Source: Acidimicrobiia bacterium (GTDB lineage: Bacteria; Actinomycetota; Acidimicrobiia; IMCC26256; JAENVU01). From it: DNA of 19,290 nt. Of the stretch, positions 14,789 through 19,290 are shown in pieces; within the stretch, counting starts at the first letter, position 1, and every line of letters starts with the position of its first letter. Location: NCBI GenBank assembly GCA_025357995.1, contig JANYLF010000159.1:1-19290 (forward strand), given 5' to 3'. Made by a program: the position numbers and the translations under genes. The notes under the pieces were generated by a model, which was given only the letters and a program-made list of their open reading frames with translations, did no database searches and had not been told where the DNA came from.

Positions 14789-15490
14789 TCAGGTGCGGGC
14801 CAGGGCGTACAGCTGGCGGGTGGCCTCGGCGGCCGCCGCTTTCGCTGCCCGCGCCGCGTCACGACCGAGCCGCATCAACTGGGGAATCCGCTGCGGATTC
14901 CGCGCCATGAACTGCAATGCCGCACGAGTATTGGGCGAGCCGTCGGGATTCGCGAGCCCGAGGACAGCCGCATCGGGATGATCGGTCACTAGATCGCTGA
15001 TCACTCGGACCGCCGACCACGCGCACCCGCGCGCCGCGCAGATCGCGGCCACGGCCGACGTCTCCATGTCGACCGCCCGCACGCCCTCGCGGAGCAATGC
15101 GGCGACCAGATCGGCATCGACCACGAAGTCGTCGGACGACGAGATCTTCCCCGCCGCGGCGGCAAGCGGTGCCGGCACGTACTCGGTGTCCGTGGCACGG
15201 TCGATCACGACCTCCGGGCAGACCAGCTCGCCGACACGCGTCGATCCGAGCCCGCCCGCGATGCCGACCACCACCACGTGTTCGACCTCGGTGTGGTCCA
15301 ACATCCGAGTGGTGGCCGCGGTCGCGAGGGCGAGACCCATTCCCGTGCGCAACGCCACCACTTCGACGGTGCCCACCCGCCCCACGAACATGCCGTCATC
15401 TCCACGCGTGAGGCCCATGGCCTTGACCACGGGGGCGAGTTCGCTCGGCATCGGTGCAAGAATCCCGACCCGTGGACTGGATGTACCCAT
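14789..15490 (-). CDS. MTAN/PNP-fold nucleosidase (5'-methylthioadenosine nucleosidase or futalosine hydrolase-like)
   Basis: The product has 233 residues. ILAPMPSELAPVVKA gives a candidate base, Glu17. VVVVGIAGGLG is the glycine loop, VDMETSAVA has the ribose-binding Met142-Glu143, and RVISDLV has Asp166, the nucleobase-protonating Asp of the family. The pattern is that of the phosphorylase/nucleosidase superfamily. The enzyme would cleave the glycosidic bond of a purine or modified nucleoside. Exact substrate is uncertain: MTA/SAH and futalosine are the usual choices, and adenosylhopane (HpnG) is another given the lipid-like neighbourhood. ATG at 15488-15490 is chosen; no strong ribosome binding site precedes it. 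The C-terminal tail (about 200-233) is Arg/Ala-rich and helical. Confidence 0.85.
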   Translation of the reverse strand: MGTSSPRVGILAPMPSELAPVVKAMGLTRGDDGMFVGRVGTVEVVALRTGMGLALATAATTRMLDHTEVEHVVVVGIAGGLGSTRVGELVCPEVVIDRATDTEYVPAPLAAAAGKISSSDDFVVDADLVAALLREGVRAVDMETSAVAAICAARGCAWSAVRVISDLVTDHPDAAVLGLANPDGSPNTRAALQFMARNPQRIPQLMRLGRDAARAAKAAAAEATRQLYALART

Positions 15491-15493
15491 CAC

Positions 15494-15503
15494 CGAAGCT
15501 TCG
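15494..15503. promoter_or_regulatory. Palindrome just upstream of the nucleosidase start
   Basis: CGAAGCTTCG is a perfect 10-base palindrome 3 bases upstream of the nucleosidase ATG, where a ribosome binding site would normally be. It could be a repressor site or a leader hairpin that hides the start. Confidence 0.3.
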
Positions 15504-15525
15504 CGGATCTGGCACGGCGCTGCTC

Positions 15526-15606
15526 GTGAGCACGGACGAGCCGTCGCCGGCGTACGGCCAGGGCATCGCGAAGACCCCCAACGACTGGAAGTTGACGGGC
15601 GGATAA
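15526..15606 (+). CDS. Putative 26-residue micropeptide ahead of the sterol-desaturase gene
   Basis: A GTG-started frame encodes VSTDEPSPAYGQGIAKTPND and ends in WKLTGG. Of its 26 sense codons, 25 end in G or C, while first and second positions are only about half GC; that bias is what real genes here show. In the same frame, the codons before the GTG (back to an ATG at 15481) lose the bias, with 10 of 15 ending in G or C. The stop is 16 bases before the next ATG, so it may be co-translated with that gene. No clear ribosome binding site, motif or family is recognised. It could be a small regulatory protein or the trace of a larger gene. Confidence 0.5.
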   Translation: MSTDEPSPAYGQGIAKTPNDWKLTGG

Positions 15607-15622
15607 TGCACGAGGAGGACGC

Positions 15623-16747
15623 ATGGATCTGACGACGGCGGCCACCCCCGGGTATTTCGCCACCATGGGGCTCGAACATCATGTCCTCAAGCGCCGTGCC
15701 GCGCGCGTCGGGCCGTCGGCCGCGGACTACGAACCGAACGACACCAAAGCCAGCCTCGCCATGGGTGTGTTGAGCCTGGTCGCGTCACTCGCCGCGCCCA
15801 AACTGGTGGCACCGTTCGTGCCAGGGAAGGGCAAGTACGGCAAGGCACTCGTGGCGACCGCCGTCGGCGCGGCCGCGGTCACCACGGTCGCAGATCTCGT
15901 CGCCCGGGCCAACGAGGCCACGGAACACGCGGACGACTCGGAGGTGACGGAGCTGTCTCGGCGAGCCCGCCGTCGGCGCCTAGCTCGCGCCGCGCGCCGC
16001 GTCGCCGAGGTGGGGGGCATGACCGCGGTGGCCACGGGCGGACTCGCGATCACGTCCGCGTGGACGTCGCGCATGAACATGTCCACGATGTGGGACAAGC
16101 GCGTCGTGCGCGATCTCGGTACCGGCCCGGCTGCGGTCGCGGCGGCCATCCTGGGTTGGGACTTCATCTACTACTGGAATCACCGATTCATGCACACGAG
16201 TCGCTACATGTGGGCCGTCCACGTGGTGCACCACTCGAGCGAGCGCTACAACCTCTCGACCGCGTTGCGCCAACCCGTGGCCGACGCGCTCGGCACGTTC
16301 GCGCCATACGGATTACTCGCGCTCTTCGGGATCCAACCGGCGCTCATCATGCAGGCACGCGGGGTGAACCTGCTGTACCAGTACTGGATTCATACCGACA
16401 CGATCGGCACGCTCGGACCGTTCGAAGCAGTGTTCAACACGGCGTCGCACCATCGCGTGCACCACGGCAGCAATCACCAATACCTCGACCGCAATCACGG
16501 CAGCATCCTGATCATCTGGGACCGCCTGTTCGGCACCTTCGAACGGGAGGCGGAGCCGGTGGTGTACGGCCTCACCAAGAACATCCACACGTTCAATCCC
16601 GCGCGTATCGCGGCCCACGAACACGCCGAGATGCTGCGTGACGTGGGCCAGTCCCGCACCTGGCGGGACCGGCTGAACTTCGTGCTCCGCGGTCCCGGCT
16701 GGGCCTACACCCGCCACGCCGAGCAGGCGGCCGCCGCGGCCGCGTGA
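15623..16747 (+). CDS. Sterol desaturase/fatty acid hydroxylase family membrane di-iron protein
   Basis: The product has 374 residues. Three histidine clusters bind the di-iron centre: HRFMH (187-191), HVVHH (200-204) and HHRVHH (276-281). Hydrophobic segments near residues 43-69, 75-95, 132-148, 165-185 and 215-240 fit a membrane protein, with an added Arg-rich stretch (about 114-130) between the second and third. The start at 15623 follows GAGGAGG. Family members hydroxylate or desaturate sterols, fatty acids, carotenoids or alkyl ethers; the substrate cannot be told from the sequence. The C-terminus ends in an Ala-rich tail. It might act with the CrtA-like protein 75 bases downstream. Confidence 0.93.
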   Translation: MDLTTAATPGYFATMGLEHHVLKRRAARVGPSAADYEPNDTKASLAMGVLSLVASLAAPKLVAPFVPGKGKYGKALVATAVGAAAVTTVADLVARANEATEHADDSEVTELSRRARRRRLARAARRVAEVGGMTAVATGGLAITSAWTSRMNMSTMWDKRVVRDLGTGPAAVAAAILGWDFIYYWNHRFMHTSRYMWAVHVVHHSSERYNLSTALRQPVADALGTFAPYGLLALFGIQPALIMQARGVNLLYQYWIHTDTIGTLGPFEAVFNTASHHRVHHGSNHQYLDRNHGSILIIWDRLFGTFEREAEPVVYGLTKNIHTFNPARIAAHEHAEMLRDVGQSRTWRDRLNFVLRGPGWAYTRHAEQAAAAAA

Positions 16748-16757
16748 CCTGCACGAT

Positions 16758-16775
16758 GCGGCGGTTCCGCGCCGC
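16758..16775 (+). terminator. Possible GC-rich hairpin after the sterol-desaturase family gene
   Basis: GCGGCG-GTTCCG-CGCCGC makes a perfect 6-base stem with a 6-base loop, 10 bases after the stop at 16747. No T-run follows, as is common for actinobacterial hairpin terminators. It may end or attenuate the transcript before the CrtA-like gene. Confidence 0.4.
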
Positions 16776-16822
16776 CCGGGGTAGGCAATTGCGCCCGAGC
16801 AGCTGAGCCCCGAGGAGTTCCG

Positions 16823-17518
16823 GTGATCGCTTCTGTGCATCTCGCCAACGTGTCGGTCCCGACGGCATTCGGCCTCCTGGCCACGCCGCCGAAGCCGGCC
16901 GCGAACCCCGGCCTCCGCCACGCCAACATCGGGTTGGCGGCGACGTTGAGCAAGCGCGTGATGCCGGCGCCCAGCTTCCGGCGAGTAGGGATCGTCGCGT
17001 TCTGGGATGACGACGCGGCGCTCGATCGGTTCCTCGCCGACGCGCCGATCGCGGCGAAGCTCGCGTCGGGATTTCACGTCCGGTTGGAACCGCTCCGCGC
17101 GACGGGAACGTGGCCCGGACTTCCCGAGGATCTCTCCAACGATCGGTCGGTGAGTACCGACGGTCACGCGGCGGTCCTCACGCTGGGTCGGATGCGCGCG
17201 AGTCAGGCGTTGAGATTCTTCCGCGCCAGTGCGAAGGCGGAAGGGCGCGCCGTCGTCGCGCCGGGACTCGTCTGGGGCACCGGGCTTGGTCGACCGCCGT
17301 TCGTGTGCACGTTCTCCATATGGGAGTCCACGCGTGCGTTGACGACGTACGCGTACGGACACGCCGAGCCCGAACACTCCCAGGCCATCGCCGCGGGTGA
17401 GACCAAGCCATTTCATCACCAGTCGGCGTTCATCCGCTTCCGCCCCTACGCTGCGATCGGTCATCTCGACGGCAAGAACCCCCTCGCCGCCAACGCCCTC
17501 GAGGCCAGCGCGATCTAG
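16823..17518 (+). CDS. CrtA-like (spheroidene monooxygenase family) protein
   Basis: The product has 231 residues. A repeated alpha/beta barrel pattern is visible: FRRVGIVAFWDDDAALDRFL in the first half, and TFSIWESTRALTTYAYG plus FHHQSAFIRFRPYAA in the second half. The Ser-x-Trp-Glu-Ser ... Tyr-Ala-Tyr-Gly ... Phe-x-Arg-Phe order recalls CrtA and the dimeric ferredoxin-like monooxygenase fold. The GTG at 16823 follows GAGGAG. CrtA proper oxidises carotenoids using haem, but no carotenoid genes are nearby, so the substrate is unknown. Its stop shares bases with the stop of the convergent monooxygenase. Confidence 0.8.
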   Translation: MIASVHLANVSVPTAFGLLATPPKPAANPGLRHANIGLAATLSKRVMPAPSFRRVGIVAFWDDDAALDRFLADAPIAAKLASGFHVRLEPLRATGTWPGLPEDLSNDRSVSTDGHAAVLTLGRMRASQALRFFRASAKAEGRAVVAPGLVWGTGLGRPPFVCTFSIWESTRALTTYAYGHAEPEHSQAIAAGETKPFHHQSAFIRFRPYAAIGHLDGKNPLAANALEASAI

Positions 17519-18984
17519 GCGTATTCGAACGCCACGGGGTCCGGGGCGGCCATCACTTCCCGGAAGCGATCGAACGTCCACGGCCAGGTGGCGGGAATCC
17601 CGCGGTCGTCGAGGTACCAACTCCGACACCCGGTGACCCAAATCGACGCTCGGGCGGCGGCCACGCGAGCCGACTCGTGCGCGTCCATCGCCGCCCGCGT
17701 CGGACTGATCTCGGCGTGCTCACCGGTCGCGAGTTGCTCGATCAACTGCATGATGTACGCGAACTGCGTCTCGGCGACCTCAATCAACGAGAAGTTGCCG
17801 ACGGGACCGTTTGGCCCGTTGATCATGAAGAAGTTGGGGAAGCCCGGAATCGCCACCGACAGGTACGCGTTCGGCCGCTCGGCCCACACGTCGGCCAGCT
17901 CCACGCCGCCGCGACCGCGCACGCCCGTAGGCCGCACGAACGCGTCGGCTCGGAACCCGGTCGCGAGCACAAGCACGTCGAGGTCGTGCAACACACCGTC
18001 GACCGTGCGCACGCCCTCGGGATCCACGCAGTCGATCGCCGCGGTCACGAGTTCCACGTTGGGTTGCTGCATCGCGTCGTAGAAGTCAGGAGACACCACA
18101 AGCCGCTTGCACCCGGCGCGATACGTGGGCCGCAGCCGCTCCCGTAACTCGGGATCGCGCACCGTCTCGAGATTCTCGAGGCACATCTGCTGGATCAGCG
18201 CGATCCCGGCCGAGTCGGCATCGATCACCGCGCTCGCGAAGCGGCCGAACGCCTCCGCGAGGTTGTCGTGAATCTGCATGAGGAGTGCGCGGTCGCCGCG
18301 GAACTTCTCGCGCTCCTCGGCCGAGTACTCGGGATTCTCTTGCGGAAGGACCCATTGCGCGGTCCGTTGGAACAACGAGTAGTGCGACGCCCGGCGTGCC
18401 AACGCGGCCGTGATCTGCACCGCGGTGGAACCCGTTCCGACCACGCCGACGCGCGCGTCGTCGACCGTCACCGAGTGATCCCACCGCGCGCTGTGGAACG
18501 CCCTACCCCCGAAGGTGTCGAGCCCGGGAAGATCGGGCACCACCGGGTGATGCAGTACGCCGGTGGCCGCGATCACCACGTCGAACGTATCCGTGAATCC
18601 GCGTTCGGTTTCGAGATGCCACCTGCCGTCGATCCATTCACACCGCACGATCGCGTCGTTGAACCGCACCCGGTCCATCACGCCGTGATCGCGCGCCACG
18701 CCCTCGAAGTACGCGGAGATCTCCGGACCCGGCGAGAACGTGTGACTCCATTCCGGGTTGGGTGCGAAGGAGTACGAGTACAGGTGCGACGGCACATCGC
18801 ACGCGATGCCGGGATAGGTGTTGTCCCGCCAGGTGCCGCCCACCCGGTCGCCCTTCTCGAACACCGTCACATCGGTGAACCCGGCTTCGCCGAGTTTGAT
18901 CGTGGCCAGGATGCCCGCCATGCCCGCGCCGATCACTGCGCACCGCAACGGTCGTCGAACGGAGTTGGGTACGGTCGCCGTCAT
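17515..18984 (-). CDS. Flavin-containing monooxygenase, Baeyer-Villiger type
   Basis: The product has 489 residues. The FAD motif is VIGAGMAG (17-24) and the NADPH motif is VVGTGSTA (181-188). Between them lies FGGRAFHSARWD (158-169), which fits the FxGxxxHxxxW(P/D) Baeyer-Villiger fingerprint. GGTWRDNTYPGIACD and FMINGPNGPVGNFS are also typical of the class. It would use NADPH and O2 to turn a ketone into an ester or lactone; steroid, terpenoid or cyclic ketones are common substrates. The ATG at 18982-18984 lies 4 bases after the VOC gene's stop, so it is probably translationally coupled to it. No separate ribosome binding site is evident. Confidence 0.93.
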   Translation of the reverse strand: MTATVPNSVRRPLRCAVIGAGMAGILATIKLGEAGFTDVTVFEKGDRVGGTWRDNTYPGIACDVPSHLYSYSFAPNPEWSHTFSPGPEISAYFEGVARDHGVMDRVRFNDAIVRCEWIDGRWHLETERGFTDTFDVVIAATGVLHHPVVPDLPGLDTFGGRAFHSARWDHSVTVDDARVGVVGTGSTAVQITAALARRASHYSLFQRTAQWVLPQENPEYSAEEREKFRGDRALLMQIHDNLAEAFGRFASAVIDADSAGIALIQQMCLENLETVRDPELRERLRPTYRAGCKRLVVSPDFYDAMQQPNVELVTAAIDCVDPEGVRTVDGVLHDLDVLVLATGFRADAFVRPTGVRGRGGVELADVWAERPNAYLSVAIPGFPNFFMINGPNGPVGNFSLIEVAETQFAYIMQLIEQLATGEHAEISPTRAAMDAHESARVAAARASIWVTGCRSWYLDDRGIPATWPWTFDRFREVMAAPDPVAFEYA

Positions 18985-18988
18985 TCGG

Positions 18989-19290
18989 TCACGCTAGATC
19001 GGTCTCGAGCGGTCGAGCGAAGCTGATCTCATGGCCGTCCGGATCGTGCACGTGGAAATACCGCTCACCCCACGGCGCGTTCGTGGGTTCCGACTCCGCC
19101 CGGTAGCCGGCGGCGCGGAGTGCCGCGTAGGTGGCATCCACATCCGCGACCCAGAAGATCGCGCGACCCCAGATGCGCGCGATCGGCGCGTGGTCCCGAT
19201 CGAGTTGCAGGTTGAGGAAGCTCGACCCGGCGCGGAACGTGGTGAACGAAGCATCGGCACCGCCGATCACACACCGGAATCCGACGGCCG
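18989..19290 (-). CDS. VOC (glyoxalase/dioxygenase superfamily) protein, N-terminus outside window
   Basis: The last 100 residues are visible; the frame stays open to the right edge (AVGFRC before VIGGADASFTTFRAG), so a GTG at 19268-19270 is probably internal. The sequence shows the VOC repeat: GFRC, SSFLNLQLDRD, IFWVADVDATYAALRAAGYR, and RYFHVHDPDGHEISFARP with the final Glu metal ligand. Function may range from isomerase or dioxygenase to resistance protein. It is the first visible gene of the unit that continues into the Baeyer-Villiger monooxygenase, 4 bases apart. Confidence 0.85.
   Translation of the reverse strand, partial: AVGFRCVIGGADASFTTFRAGSSFLNLQLDRDHAPIARIWGRAIFWVADVDATYAALRAAGYRAESEPTNAPWGERYFHVHDPDGHEISFARPLETDLA

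Noticed and set aside
16785..16792. GCAATTGC palindrome before the CrtA-like gene as a regulatory site
   Set aside because: An 8-base palindrome with no extended symmetry or repeat elsewhere; it is likely chance.
16313..17641. A 442-codon open frame on the minus strand across the end of the sterol-desaturase and CrtA-like genes
   Set aside because: It is a shadow frame that crosses three supported genes and has no motif.
1..19290. Mobile element, CRISPR array, tRNA or rRNA in the window
   Set aside because: No transposase, direct or inverted terminal repeats, regularly spaced repeats or tRNA-like cloverleaf were seen on reading both strands.

Overview
High-GC chromosomal DNA, most likely from an actinobacterium. 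The strong third-position GC bias, frequent GTG starts, a DevR/DevS-type two-component pair, F420-type luciferase-like oxidoreductase, TIGR03086/mycothiol-type DinB protein and TAP-type hydrolase all point that way. An uncultured or marine/soil Acidimicrobiia-like lineage is my guess from the overall flavour, not something the sequence proves. The window is almost wholly coding: no tRNA, rRNA, insertion sequence, CRISPR array or long gap was seen, and neighbouring genes often overlap or sit within a few bases.

Layout. 1-99 (-) is the N-terminal end of a SARP/BTAD-type regulator. 244-747 (+) is a stand-alone cyclic-nucleotide-binding domain protein. 1003-4374 (+) is a giant fusion of a cholesterol-oxidase-like GMC flavoprotein and an alpha/beta hydrolase with a cysteine in the nucleophile position. 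4378-5055 (-) and 5094-6284 (+) are a divergent NarL/DevR-like response regulator and a single-GAF DevS-like histidine kinase; 6334-6747 (+) is a small SRPBCC-like protein. 6754-7962 (-) is a DegT-fold PLP/PMP enzyme with His where the catalytic Lys should be, divergent from a PAPS-type sulfotransferase (8024-8917). 8925-9707 (-) is an alpha/beta hydrolase divergent from a four-gene run: an exported M28 peptidase (9748-10899), an LLM oxidoreductase (10926-11747), a membrane-anchored helical protein (11744-12232) and a membrane-anchored TAP-like hydrolase (12229-14127). On the minus strand follow a TIGR03086 protein (14144-14713) and an MTAN/PNP-fold nucleosidase (14789-15490). On the plus strand are a probable micropeptide (15526-15606), a sterol desaturase/fatty acid hydroxylase family protein (15623-16747) and a CrtA-like protein (16823-17518). 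The right end is a minus-strand pair, a VOC protein (18989-19290, cut by the window edge) and a Baeyer-Villiger-type flavin monooxygenase (17515-18984).

How it may work together. Several products oxidise or modify hydrophobic, sterol- or isoprenoid-like substrates (GMC oxidase fusion, sulfotransferase, sterol-desaturase family enzyme, CrtA-like protein, Baeyer-Villiger monooxygenase, LLM enzyme, alpha/beta hydrolases). This suggests a lipid/steroid-type metabolism neighbourhood, but they lie in several short transcription units of opposite direction, so a single pathway is not shown. The most instructive leads are the possibly haem-binding GAF of the kinase (His112 aligns with the haem ligand of DevS), the Lys-to-His DegT enzyme, the GMC/hydrolase fusion, the translationally coupled pair of anchored coiled-coil proteins, and the 26-residue open frame with very strong codon bias.
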